A stretch of DNA of 64,000 bases from JAVJSU01 sp040219275 (lineage in GTDB: Bacteria; Chloroflexota; Anaerolineae; Aggregatilineales; Phototrophicaceae). This document shows positions 35,308 to 44,326 of this stretch, in pieces. Position 1 is the first letter of the stretch. Each line of letters begins with the position of its first letter. The stretch is from the NCBI GenBank assembly GCA_040219275.1, contig JAVJSU010000003.1:62001-126000 (forward strand), read 5' to 3'. A program made the translations under genes and the position numbers. The notes under the pieces are model-generated. The model searched no databases and was not told the origin of the DNA. It worked only from the letters and a program-made list of their open reading frames with translations.

Positions 35308-35985
35308 GTGAACACGATGATTCAAATCGCGCCATCTATTTTGGCGGCGGATTTTACACGGTTAGGTGAGCAGGTTCAGCAAGCGGACGCGGCGGGCGCT
35401 GATCTGATCCACATTGATGTGATGGATGGGCGTTTTGTTCCGAATATTACGATGGGACCGCTGGTTGTGGAAGCCGTTCGGCGGGTGACAGATTTACCGC
35501 TTGATGTTCATTTGATGATTATCGAGCCGGAACGCTATATTGATGCCTTCGCGGATGCAGGCGCGACCAACATCACAGTACATATTGAAGCTAGCCCAAA
35601 TTTACATCGTACCCTGCAACTCATTCGTGCGCGCGGATGTCGGGCAGGGGTCGCAATCAATCCACACACACCGGCAAGTGCGCTCGGTGAACTGATGTAT
35701 ATGATTGACCTGATTAATGTGATGACCGTTAATCCAGGCTTCGGCGGGCAGACTTTTATCACCGAGATGACATCTAAAATTGCGCGGTTGCGGGCGATGA
35801 GTGGTGATGCGAAACGCTTTATTGATATTGAAGTGGATGGCGGAATCAACGAAGAAACTGCGATGACTGCCGCACAAGCCGGTGCCAATATTTTGATCGT
35901 TGGCTCTGCATTGTTCAATAATAGCGGGACAATCGCTGAAAATATGTCAGTCATGCGTTCCATTCTAGCTGAAGCACAGCAGTAA
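35308..35985 (+). CDS. rpe: Ribulose-phosphate 3-epimerase
   Basis: 225 aa from GTG 35308, chosen because GGGAGAAG ends 8 bases upstream; ATG 35290 would overlap that site and ATG 35317 is also possible. TIM barrel with IAPSILAADF, HIDVMDGRFVPNITMG (metal His and Asp), VHLMI, MTVNPGFGGQ and EVDGGIN. It interconverts ribulose-5-phosphate and xylulose-5-phosphate in the pentose phosphate pathway. It is 168 bases ahead of the Fak genes in the same direction. Confidence 0.95.
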   Translation: MNTMIQIAPSILAADFTRLGEQVQQADAAGADLIHIDVMDGRFVPNITMGPLVVEAVRRVTDLPLDVHLMIIEPERYIDAFADAGATNITVHIEASPNLHRTLQLIRARGCRAGVAINPHTPASALGELMYMIDLINVMTVNPGFGGQTFITEMTSKIARLRAMSGDAKRFIDIEVDGGINEETAMTAAQAGANILIVGSALFNNSGTIAENMSVMRSILAEAQQ

Positions 35986-36153
35986 TTAGTCGTTCTAAAA
36001 GTTGAATTTTAGGCGTGGTTTTCATTTTGATTACAGGATAAGCGTGTATCCTTGCCTGCATTTTTGGGTTTCTAATACTACCACGGCAAAAGGGATTGCT
36101 TTGATTCATGGGGATAAATTTATATTTTTTGAATGCTTATTAAGGTATTGCAT

Positions 36154-37818
36154 ATGGTTGCTGAAATTCGACGGCGCGTTTGTGATGGTCACTTTCTAAA
36201 ATGGTTGGTTGCGGCGGGTCTGGCGTGGTTGGAACATAATCAAGAACGCGTGAATCAAATGAATGTTTTTCCTGTGCCTGATGGCGATACGGGAACTAAT
36301 ATGCGGTTGACAATGGTTCGCGCCTATCGGGAAATCGCACAACTTGACGAAAAGCATGTTGGGATTGTCAGTGATAAGGTCGCTTTCGGCGCGTTGAACG
36401 GTGCGCGGGGGAACTCCGGCGTGATCCTATCTCAATTGCTACGTGGATTTGCGGATGGGTTACAGGGACATGATGTGTTCGATGCGCCTTTGTTTTTGCG
36501 TGCATGTCAGTTTGCTGTAGAAAAAGGCTATAAGGCAGTTGTTGAGCCAGTCGAGGGGACGATTCTCACTGTGGCACGGGAAGCGGTTGCTTCGTTTGAG
36601 AACAATGCAAAACCCACCGATGACTTAGGTGATTTACTGGATCAATTGCTTGAGGCGGCACGACAATCTCTGAGTAACACGCCAAATTTATTGCCCGTGC
36701 TGAAAAATGCCGGTGTTGTCGATTCCGGTGGACAGGGACTGGTGTTTATTCTTGAGGGAATGTCGCGTTTGATGCACGGTTTGCCGGTGGATTTACAAGC
36801 CGACGAGTCGCTCCTCGCGCAATCAGATGATTGGCAATCTGCGCTTGTGCCGGATGATGAAGAGGGTTACGGCTATGATGTGCAATTCCTAATGAAGGGC
36901 GAACAACTAGATGTCGCGCAGGTACGGGCAGATATTGATGCGATGGGCTGGTCTACGCTGGTTGTGGGGGATGCGAATCTAATAAAAGTACATGTTCATG
37001 TGTTTGATCCCGGTGAGCCAATCAGCTACGCGATAAAAACCGGCGCGTCGATTGATGATGTTGTGGTAGAAAATATGCAGGAGCAATACCAGCACTACGT
37101 TGAAGACCGTGTGATCCGCGAATCTCATGGTCAATCCGCGCTAGATGTTGAAAGTGTTGGTGTGATTGCCGTTGCAAATGGGGAAGGGTTGGTGCGCCTT
37201 TTCAAACAGGAGTTACAAGCCGCAATTGTGATCGAGGGTGGACAGACCATGAATCCGAGTGCGGAAGACTTTTTGCACGCGATTGAAAAACTCCCGAACA
37301 ACGAAATTATTTTGTTGCCGAATAACAAAAACATCGTCATGGCGGCGAAGCAGGCGGCTTCGTTAGCTCACCGTAATGTCAAAGTTATTCCGACAGTGAC
37401 CATGCCGCAAGGAATTGCCGCGATGCTGGCGTATCTGGATCATCGTGATGCGGGTGACTTTGAAATGTTGCGCGATGCGATGCGTGATTCAATGGCGCAC
37501 ATCAAAACCTTAGAAGTCACAATTGCCACGCGTGATGCCACAATCAATGAGATTGCTGTGCGTGAGGGACAATTCATTGGTTTAGTAGATGGTGACCTTG
37601 TACTTGCTGGTGACGACCTTGAAATTATAATCCACGATCTGCTCTTGAAAGCGGGGGCAGACGAAATTGAACTGGTTACGCTATACTATGGGGCAGGGGT
37701 TAACGAAGCACAAGCACAAATTCTAACAGAAACACTCGCCGGGGACTTCCCTGCGCTTGAATTTGTTGTCGTTGCGGGTGGTCAGCCTCTTTATCCGTAT
37801 ATTATCAGCGTAGAATAA
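36154..37818 (+). CDS. fakA: Fatty acid kinase subunit A (DhaL/DAK2 domain)
   Basis: 554 aa from ATG 36154 (AAGGT 8 bases upstream). The DhaL-type ATP/Mg domain occupies ~1-200 with NVFPVPDGDTGTNMRLTM (38-55) and GARGNSGVILSQLLRGF. A middle domain and a C-terminal FakA domain follow (VTMPQGIAAMLAYL, TLYYGAGVNEAQAQ). FakA phosphorylates a fatty acid presented by FakB; the acyl phosphate then enters phospholipid synthesis. Two FakB genes follow with 0 and -11 base spacing, which makes the assignment firm. Confidence 0.92.
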   Translation: MVAEIRRRVCDGHFLKWLVAAGLAWLEHNQERVNQMNVFPVPDGDTGTNMRLTMVRAYREIAQLDEKHVGIVSDKVAFGALNGARGNSGVILSQLLRGFADGLQGHDVFDAPLFLRACQFAVEKGYKAVVEPVEGTILTVAREAVASFENNAKPTDDLGDLLDQLLEAARQSLSNTPNLLPVLKNAGVVDSGGQGLVFILEGMSRLMHGLPVDLQADESLLAQSDDWQSALVPDDEEGYGYDVQFLMKGEQLDVAQVRADIDAMGWSTLVVGDANLIKVHVHVFDPGEPISYAIKTGASIDDVVVENMQEQYQHYVEDRVIRESHGQSALDVESVGVIAVANGEGLVRLFKQELQAAIVIEGGQTMNPSAEDFLHAIEKLPNNEIILLPNNKNIVMAAKQAASLAHRNVKVIPTVTMPQGIAAMLAYLDHRDAGDFEMLRDAMRDSMAHIKTLEVTIATRDATINEIAVREGQFIGLVDGDLVLAGDDLEIIIHDLLLKAGADEIELVTLYYGAGVNEAQAQILTETLAGDFPALEFVVVAGGQPLYPYIISVE

Positions 37819-38691
37819 ATGCCAGAAATACGAATTGTTACCGATAGCGGAGCACACTTTTCTAATCCGTATTTTGTTTCTCAAAATCAAATTACGGTTA
37901 TCCCGAATAAGATTGATATTGGTGGCAAGATTTATCGTGAAGGAATCGATATTAACGCCACTGATGCCATGCAATTGATCGCACGGCAATCTATCGCGCC
38001 GACGGTCACTGCGCCTAGTGTTGCTGAGTATGTGGAGATGTTTACCCGTGTCTCACATCACTGTGAGGCAATTGTCTCTATTCATACCTCGCGCGAGATC
38101 TCTTTGAGCTGGCAAAATGCGCGTGCCGCCGCCCAACAACTTTCCGGGCATTGTGAAATTGCAGTGGTTGATTCACAAAGCATCTGCGCCGGACAAGGGA
38201 TGCTAGTGCGTGTTGCTGTTCAGGCTTGCGAACAAGAAGGCACAGTTGATGATGTGGTGCGTAAGGTGCGTGGTGCGGTAGAGCGCGTTTATTCCATGTA
38301 TTATGTTGAGAATGTGGATTATCTCCTGCAAAATAAAATCATGAGCGCCTCACATACCATTCTCGGCAAGTTACTTGGAATCAAACCCTTTCTAACTGTA
38401 GAAGAAGGGCGCTTGGTTGCCGTAGAAAAAGTGAGAACCCGTACTCAGGCAGTAGAACGATTGTGTGAGTTTGCGGTAGAATTTGCAGAGATAGAAGATG
38501 CGGTGATTTTACAACACAAAACGCACACAACAGATCAAGCCCGCATGTTGCACGACAGATTATCACAAGAATTTCCTGATCGCGCATTTCCGACAACCGT
38601 TTATGGTACGTTTCTGGCGACCTTAATCGGTGCGGATGCGACAGGGATCGTCATCCTCGAAGAAGAGATGGAACTAGAAGATGACTTTTAA
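37819..38691 (+). CDS. DegV-family fatty-acid-binding protein (FakB-like 1)
   Basis: 290 aa. DegV fold: RIVTDSGAHF at the start, TAPSVAEYVEMFTR, VVDSQSICAGQGMLVRVA, LGIKPFLTVEEGRLVAVEKVRTR. FakB proteins hold a fatty acid for phosphorylation by FakA, just upstream. The start codon directly follows the fakA stop, indicating coupling. It is clearly different from the second copy, so the two may prefer different acyl chains, as saturated and unsaturated pairs do in Firmicutes. Confidence 0.88.
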   Translation: MPEIRIVTDSGAHFSNPYFVSQNQITVIPNKIDIGGKIYREGIDINATDAMQLIARQSIAPTVTAPSVAEYVEMFTRVSHHCEAIVSIHTSREISLSWQNARAAAQQLSGHCEIAVVDSQSICAGQGMLVRVAVQACEQEGTVDDVVRKVRGAVERVYSMYYVENVDYLLQNKIMSASHTILGKLLGIKPFLTVEEGRLVAVEKVRTRTQAVERLCEFAVEFAEIEDAVILQHKTHTTDQARMLHDRLSQEFPDRAFPTTVYGTFLATLIGADATGIVILEEEMELEDDF

Positions 38692-39532
38692 GAAAATTAA
38701 GTTTGTGGCTGATAGCGTTTGTGATATTCCCGATCATCTGGTTGAAAAATGGGATATTTCCGTTGTACCCTGTTTTATCAATTATGGTGGAGAAAGTTAT
38801 GCGGATGATGGAGTAGAACTCGTCCGTGAGAATTATTACCGTCAACTACCGGATATGAAAGAAACGCCAAAAACATCAGCGATGTCGCCGGAAGTTGCGC
38901 GGGCAGGGATTGAGCGTGCCTATGAAGGTGCTGACCATGTTATCATCATCACAACACCTGCAAAACTCAGCGGCATCAATAATGCGATGCGTCTCGGTGC
39001 GGCGGACATACCATCAGATCGGGTCACACTGTTTGATAGTGGGCAGTTGAGCCTTGGCATCGGCTGGCAGGTGTTGGTCGGCGCGGAAGTTGCCGCCAAA
39101 ACGGGTGATGTGAACGAGACGCTAGAAGCGATTGAAAAGGTTAAACAGCAACAAAAAGTCTATGCTGGTCTTTATACGCTAGAATTTCTGAGGCGTAGTG
39201 GGCGTGTTGGCTGGGCGGCGGCAAATATCGGTGCGTTGTTGCAAATCAAGCCTGTAGTACAGGTCTTAGATGGTGATGTTGACCCTGTAGCACGGGTGCG
39301 TACCTTTAAACGGGTCATTGATAAAATTGCTGATCTCGTCCGCGAACAAGCACCATTAGAGAAGCTGGCTATACTACATATTGATAATCAAGAAGCGCAT
39401 GATTTGTTGATGGATCGTTTATCAGATGTGCTTCCAGAAGATACCATTACCGGCATGATTGGTCCGACTCTCGGTACGCATACCGGACCCGGGACAATCG
39501 GCGCGGCAATTTTGAGAAAAGGTTGGAGCTAA
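38681..39532 (+). CDS. DegV-family fatty-acid-binding protein (FakB-like 2)
   Basis: 283 aa, overlapping the first copy by 11 bases. KFVADSVCDIPDHLVE, KTSAMSPEVARAGIERAY, TLFDSGQLSLGIGWQVLVGA, RRSGRVGWAAANIGALLQIKPV, and the C-terminal IGPTLGTHTGPGTIGAAIL are the DegV landmarks. It completes a three-gene fatty acid kinase unit with one kinase and two carriers. Confidence 0.9.
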   Translation: MTFKKIKFVADSVCDIPDHLVEKWDISVVPCFINYGGESYADDGVELVRENYYRQLPDMKETPKTSAMSPEVARAGIERAYEGADHVIIITTPAKLSGINNAMRLGAADIPSDRVTLFDSGQLSLGIGWQVLVGAEVAAKTGDVNETLEAIEKVKQQQKVYAGLYTLEFLRRSGRVGWAAANIGALLQIKPVVQVLDGDVDPVARVRTFKRVIDKIADLVREQAPLEKLAILHIDNQEAHDLLMDRLSDVLPEDTITGMIGPTLGTHTGPGTIGAAILRKGWS

Positions 39533-39540
39533 GTTACGTT

Positions 39541-42276
39541 ATGCCATCCGCATTAGAAAATCTTATCAAAATTCTGAAGTTAGAGCGCGATCAGGGTTAT
39601 AAAAACACCGCTGTAATCGGTGGATTAGCCGCCTATAGCGCAAATTGGTCTGAAAAGGCACACAAGCAAGCACGCAGACCGGAACATCATTTGCTCGTTG
39701 ACGAAGTTGAAACCCTTCTCGGAAGTTACGAAAACGTCGAGAGCAAGACGGAACGCCACACATCTGTTACCTATATGATGGATCGTATTATGGGGCGTGT
39801 GCCACCGCCACCTGAATATCAGGAGAAGCTAGACAAGGGCGCTTATGATATTCCCACGACCACTGACGATGCGAAACAGCCCGAAGAAGAGAAGCGAAAA
39901 CCTCCCACAAGGGATGAAAAATCGGGTAGCCAACGTGAGAAATCATCTAGCCGAAATCAGGATCAGAGGTCATCACAGCAGGATCAATCTAAATCCAGGC
40001 GCAAGCCTAAGGGTGGTGATTCAAACGCCTCTTATGATGGTGATTCATCTCATCAAGGCGATTATGATTCGCCGGATAATGATTATGCCTACAGTGGGCA
40101 AAAAGGACAGTCGGGTTCACGAGAGATGGTATCCGATATTCCTGCGCCGCCGCGCTTGACGCGTGTTCCGCGTAAATCTCGCCCTCAGATGGACTCTGCG
40201 GAAGCCACCGATATTTTACGTGGGCTAAACGCGGATGTTTCGACGGTCAAGGGGATCGGTCCGCGCATGGCGAGTTCATTAGAAAAACTCGCGATTGAGA
40301 CCATTAATGATCTCCTGTTTTTCCTGCCACGCCGTTATGACGATTACACACAACTGACTTATATCAGCAAGTTACAACCGGAAACAGTGACGACTGTCAT
40401 CGGTACGGTGACGAATACAGAAATTCGCATTGCTCGTAACAATCGCAAAGATTTCTACCTTGAATTAGATGATGGTTCTGGTGTGCTGGGGATTATGTTC
40501 TTTGGTCAACACTTTCTGGTGAAGAGCATCCGTAAGGGTAAGCAACTGGTTGTTAGCGGTAAGGTGAGCTACTTTGGCAATCGGATGCAGATGTCTAACC
40601 CCGAATGGGAGGAGTTGGACTCCGAAAATTTGCATACGGTTGGCATCGTTCCTGTGTATCCGCTTACTGAAGGTTTACGTGCGCGTGCTCTGCGCCGTTT
40701 GATGAAGAAGACAGTCGACTATTGGGCGGAACGCATCCCCGATTATGTGCCTGAAGCAACGCTTGATCGTGCAGAATTGGGTGATCTAGGCTGGGCGCTT
40801 AAAAACCTACATTTCCCTGAAGGTATGGATCACTTACATCATGCCCGTCGGCGTTATGCCTTTGACCAATTACTACTGCTTCAATTGGCGGTGATGGCTA
40901 ATCGGCGCGAGTGGCAATCGCAACCCGCGCAAGCCATTCCGGTGGATGACGGCTTTCTTGAGTCATTCATTGATGCGGTTTTTCCTTATCCGTTAACCTC
41001 GGTTCAACGCCGTTCTATTGAAGATGTCCGCCGTGATATTGCGACGACAACCCCCATGAATCGCTTGTTACAGGGGGATGTTGGCTCCGGTAAAACGGCG
41101 GTAGCGGTTACTGCACTGGCAATGGCGTTCCAGCAGGGTAAGCAATCGGCAATCATGGCACCGACGAGCATCCTCGCTGAACAACATTATCGTGGGATCA
41201 GCGAGACGATCCGAAACATGCCGGGCGATAGAAAGCCGGTTGTTGGTTTGCTGACGGGTTCATTAACCTCTACTGAGCGTGACGCGATTTACAGCGGTCT
41301 AGCAGACGGGTCGATTGATATTATCATCGGGACCCATGCGCTAATTCAAGAGGGCGTGGAATTTAAAGACCTGGCGCTGGTGGTGATTGATGAACAGCAT
41401 CGCTTTGGCGTTGAACAGCGTGGAAGATTACGCGGTAAAGGCACCAATCCGCATCTGTTGGTGATGACGGCGACACCGATTCCGCGTACTTTGGCATTAA
41501 CGCTCTACGCTGATCTTGATTTGTCCGTTATGGATGAGATGCCACCCGGACGTATCCCTGTACAGACACGCGTCATCGAACCCATCGCACGGGAACGTGT
41601 ATTCAGCTTTGTTGAGGCGCAGGTCAAGGAAGGTCGCCAAGCCTTCATCGTTTACCCGTTGGTAGAAGCGTCCGATAAAATCGAAGCGCAATCCGCAGTA
41701 GAAGCCTTTGAACGATTGAGCAAGGTTTTCTTCCGCTATCGCGTCGGCTTGTTGCACGGGCGGATGAAACCCACTGAAAAAGACGATATTATGGCGGCGT
41801 TTGCCAATCACGAATTCGATATTATGGTAACGACCTCGGTTGCTGAAGTAGGCGTAAATATCCCGAATGCCAGCGTGATCGTCATTGAGGGTGCGAATCG
41901 TTTTGGGTTGGCGCAATTACATCAGTTTAGAGGGCGTGTGGGGCGAGGCGAACACAAATCCTACTGTTTACTCATTCCTGATACTGTGACAGTTGAATCT
42001 GAAGAACGGCTGAAGGCGATGGAAGAAACTACCGACGGCTTCAAATTAGCGGAAATTGACTGGAAATTGCGCGGTCCTGGTGATCTTGTAGGCACACGGC
42101 AAAGCGGACGTACTGTGCTCCAGATTGCAGAAGCGGCAACGCCTGATCTGGTTGCGCTGGCTCAGCAAGAAGCACGCACCATCTTTGAAGAAGATCCATA
42201 TTTGGGACAGTCTGAGCATTTGCTATTGGCACAACGCGTAGACATGCTCTTTAATGAAAATGCGGATGTGAGCTAG
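39541..42276 (+). CDS. recG: ATP-dependent DNA helicase RecG with low-complexity N-terminal insertion
   Basis: 911 aa from ATG 39541; a TTG at 39523 would overlap fakB2. The wedge/OB domain begins at ~225 (VKGIGPRMASSLEKLAIETINDLLFFLPRRYDDYT). Helicase motifs: LLQGDVGSGKT (~507-517), DEQHRFG (~617), MTATPIPRTLALT, TTSVAEVGVNIPNA, QFRGRVGRGEHKSYC, with the RecG C-terminal GDLVGTRQSG. It remodels stalled forks and Holliday junctions. Oddity: residues ~100-205 are a hydrophilic stretch rich in Ser, Asp, Gln, Lys and Tyr between a small helical N-domain and the wedge. Bacterial RecG is usually about 690-780 aa. Confidence 0.95.
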   Translation: MPSALENLIKILKLERDQGYKNTAVIGGLAAYSANWSEKAHKQARRPEHHLLVDEVETLLGSYENVESKTERHTSVTYMMDRIMGRVPPPPEYQEKLDKGAYDIPTTTDDAKQPEEEKRKPPTRDEKSGSQREKSSSRNQDQRSSQQDQSKSRRKPKGGDSNASYDGDSSHQGDYDSPDNDYAYSGQKGQSGSREMVSDIPAPPRLTRVPRKSRPQMDSAEATDILRGLNADVSTVKGIGPRMASSLEKLAIETINDLLFFLPRRYDDYTQLTYISKLQPETVTTVIGTVTNTEIRIARNNRKDFYLELDDGSGVLGIMFFGQHFLVKSIRKGKQLVVSGKVSYFGNRMQMSNPEWEELDSENLHTVGIVPVYPLTEGLRARALRRLMKKTVDYWAERIPDYVPEATLDRAELGDLGWALKNLHFPEGMDHLHHARRRYAFDQLLLLQLAVMANRREWQSQPAQAIPVDDGFLESFIDAVFPYPLTSVQRRSIEDVRRDIATTTPMNRLLQGDVGSGKTAVAVTALAMAFQQGKQSAIMAPTSILAEQHYRGISETIRNMPGDRKPVVGLLTGSLTSTERDAIYSGLADGSIDIIIGTHALIQEGVEFKDLALVVIDEQHRFGVEQRGRLRGKGTNPHLLVMTATPIPRTLALTLYADLDLSVMDEMPPGRIPVQTRVIEPIARERVFSFVEAQVKEGRQAFIVYPLVEASDKIEAQSAVEAFERLSKVFFRYRVGLLHGRMKPTEKDDIMAAFANHEFDIMVTTSVAEVGVNIPNASVIVIEGANRFGLAQLHQFRGRVGRGEHKSYCLLIPDTVTVESEERLKAMEETTDGFKLAEIDWKLRGPGDLVGTRQSGRTVLQIAEAATPDLVALAQQEARTIFEEDPYLGQSEHLLLAQRVDMLFNENADVS

Positions 42277-42299
42277 CACAATAGTCTAAATAAAGTATT

Positions 42300-42334
42300 C
42301 TGAGTAAGGTGAATCACTTTACTCAGGTTTTTAT
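42300..42334 (+). terminator. Terminator of recG
   Basis: CTGAGTAA / TTACTCAG (42300-42307 with 42319-42326), followed by GTTTTTATT. Confidence 0.8.
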
Positions 42335-42366
42335 TGTTATGTTTATTATGATTAGTGGAGTTTAGT

Positions 42367-42897
42367 ATGACGCGTACCGTTGTTTACCCCGGCTCTTTTG
42401 ACCCGATTCACAATGGACATATTGATATTGCAAGTCGTGCGTCAAATATTTTTGATGAGGTTATCGTCGCGGTTTATGATATGCCGAAGAAGAAATTACT
42501 GTTCAATGTGGATGAACGGGTACAGATGGCGGAAACCGCCTTACAGGACTATGGTAACATAAAAGTTGCGCGATTTTCAGGATTGGTTGTAAACTATGTT
42601 CAATCAGTAGGTGCAATAGCAATCTTGCGTGGCTTACGGGTATTTTCGGATTTCGAGTTTGAATTTCGCTACGGCATTGCCAATCGTAAACTCGCACCGG
42701 AAATTGAAACTGTGGCAATTATGTCTGATGAGAATCACCTACACATCAGTTCCAGCACAATTCGGGAAATTGCGGAACTGGGGGGCAGTGTAAAATCAAT
42801 GGTGCCAGCATTTATCGCGGATGCACTTGAAGATCGTTTTACAGAACTACATAATAACCAAAGTAGCCCGGGATACAACATTAGTATCCGCGACTAA
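42367..42897 (+). CDS. coaD: Phosphopantetheine adenylyltransferase
   Basis: 176 aa from ATG 42367 (GGAG at 6 bases; a GTG 12 bases earlier overlaps that site). Nucleotidyltransferase motif H15-NGH18 in YPGSFDPIHNGHIDI, LRGLRVFSDFEFEF and the ISSSTIRE motif. It adds AMP to 4'-phosphopantetheine, the penultimate step of coenzyme A synthesis. A coiled-coil protein gene follows 26 bases downstream. Confidence 0.96.
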   Translation: MTRTVVYPGSFDPIHNGHIDIASRASNIFDEVIVAVYDMPKKKLLFNVDERVQMAETALQDYGNIKVARFSGLVVNYVQSVGAIAILRGLRVFSDFEFEFRYGIANRKLAPEIETVAIMSDENHLHISSSTIREIAELGGSVKSMVPAFIADALEDRFTELHNNQSSPGYNISIRD

Positions 42898-42923
42898 CAC
42901 GACTTTTTAGGGAGGGGTAGCCC

Positions 42924-43487
42924 ATGGATATTCAACATCTGGTAGATCGCCTAGAAGATTTGATTGATGAAGGGCGGCACATGCCGTTTAGTAAATTTAC
43001 GATGGTTGATGAAGAGCGTGCGCTTGAAATTATTGACCAGATGCGCATTTCTATTCCAGAGGAAATTGAAAAAGCCTCACGCATTTTGCAACAGCGTGAT
43101 CGTGTGCTGGCGCAAGCCAACGAAGAAGCCGCGCGTATTTTGCAACACAAGCGGAAGCAAGCAGACGAGATTCTTGATCAAGATGTGAGCGTGCAGGCGG
43201 CACAGAATCGTGCGGCGAACATCATTGAGCAAGCCCGTCAGGAAGCGTCACGCATCACAACCGAAGCGGATACCTATGTGTTGCAGGTATTGAGCAGATT
43301 AGAGCATCAATTGACAAAGAATCTGAATACGGTACGCAATGGTATCAATGAGGTTAATCAACAACCTCCGCGCACCACAGAGGATGAAGTGACCGGCACT
43401 CCCGCACAATTCCCTGAGCGTCAATCCTCCGAAAATCAACGCATTGGCATTAGCCTGAAGCGTGCGGATGACGTAGATCAATCATAA
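42924..43487 (+). CDS. Coiled-coil protein, ATP-synthase-subunit-b/H-like
   Basis: 187 aa, with GGGAGGGG before the ATG. Residues ~45-140 are a long, highly charged coiled coil rich in Gln, Ala, Glu and Arg (EEIEKASRILQQRDRVLAQA, EQARQEASRITTEADTYVLQ), resembling the stalk subunits of ATPases and DivIVA-type proteins. The N-terminus (MDIQHLVDRLEDLIDEGRHMPFSKFTMVD) is distinctive. The C-terminus is disordered. It is soluble, with no membrane segment. It likely shares a transcript with coaD. Function unknown. Confidence 0.7.
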   Translation: MDIQHLVDRLEDLIDEGRHMPFSKFTMVDEERALEIIDQMRISIPEEIEKASRILQQRDRVLAQANEEAARILQHKRKQADEILDQDVSVQAAQNRAANIIEQARQEASRITTEADTYVLQVLSRLEHQLTKNLNTVRNGINEVNQQPPRTTEDEVTGTPAQFPERQSSENQRIGISLKRADDVDQS

Positions 43488-43515
43488 AGCGTTAAATTCG
43501 TAAGCTGACAATATA

Positions 43516-43547
43516 GAGCATCATTGTGATGCTCTCTTATTATTTTA
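43516..43547 (+). terminator. Terminator after the coaD unit
   Basis: 9-bp stem AGAGCATCA / TGATGCTCT with a TTG loop (43516-43524, 43528-43536), then CTTATTATTTT. Confidence 0.85.
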
Positions 43548-43560
43548 TGCGGTTGTGGAT

Positions 43561-44235
43561 TTAGCCTGCCGCCGTTTCGATCGTAACATTGACTTCATCG
43601 AGAATAATCTCGTCGCCGTTTTCGTCCATACTCACAAGTTGTACTTGGGCAATTTCTTCCACATCTGCAAGATCAATCGCTACATTCCACGGGACTTCAT
43701 CAATAAAATATGGATTTACGATGATTAGTGTTTGCTCTCTGATAACGCGGTCTTCGGAGTCAATCAACCGTATCGTGAGAAAATTCCCCACAATGCCCGA
43801 AGCACTGCCTTCAATTTGAATAGAATCGCCGCCGATAGTGGACTCATCTTCCGGAAAAATGATTGTCCCGAAGGTTCCTTGCGGGCGGTAGCTCAGGTCT
43901 GCAATGATGAGTTGTGATGTGGCATAAGTTGTTGCGCCATCTTCAGAGCGTATCGAGAGGGTGGTTTGGAGAGGCTCACCGCTGTAATTGAGCGGGATTT
44001 CTACGCTCCACGTTGATCCTGAAATTGTGGTTGTTGTCTGATTATCTTGATTTGCGAGCACAATTTGGATTGGACGCTCAGAATCTCCCTGAAGTGTTCC
44101 CTGTACGGTGAGTGCTTCTGCATAAATGACTGTGCCGTTTGCAGGGTAGGTAATCGTGACCATGGTGTTAGGCGTATCTTCAGTTGTGCAGGATGCGAGC
44201 AATAAGAATGGTATCAGCAGAAGTATTTTTTTCAT
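43561..44235 (-). CDS. Lipoprotein with two Ig-like (Gmad2-type) domains
   Basis: 224 aa from the ATG at 44235; a longer frame from 44328 would hide the signal. Lipobox LLAS-C (MKKILLLIPFLLLASCTTED) at residue 16. Two beta-sandwich repeats follow: ~30-118 (ITYPANGTVIYAEALTVQG ... TWSVEIPLN) and ~125-220 (IIFPEDESTIGGDSIQIEG ... PWNVAIDL). The pattern recalls Gmad2 domains of spore-germination and envelope proteins. It should be anchored outside the membrane. Partner unknown. Divergent from the transsulfuration enzyme. Confidence 0.75.
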   Translation of the reverse strand: MKKILLLIPFLLLASCTTEDTPNTMVTITYPANGTVIYAEALTVQGTLQGDSERPIQIVLANQDNQTTTTISGSTWSVEIPLNYSGEPLQTTLSIRSEDGATTYATSQLIIADLSYRPQGTFGTIIFPEDESTIGGDSIQIEGSASGIVGNFLTIRLIDSEDRVIREQTLIIVNPYFIDEVPWNVAIDLADVEEIAQVQLVSMDENGDEIILDEVNVTIETAAG

Positions 44236-44326
44236 GGCTATTCCAGATCGTTTTGTAAGACGTGTGTACGTTATACTATCGGAAAGAGAGTTATGCGAAT
44301 ACTTTACTTTAGAAAAAGGATTATCC

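Noticed and set aside
39845..40159. 104-codon frame in +1 relative to recG
   Set aside because: It lies wholly in the low-complexity recG insert; the helicase frame is intact and explains the open frame.
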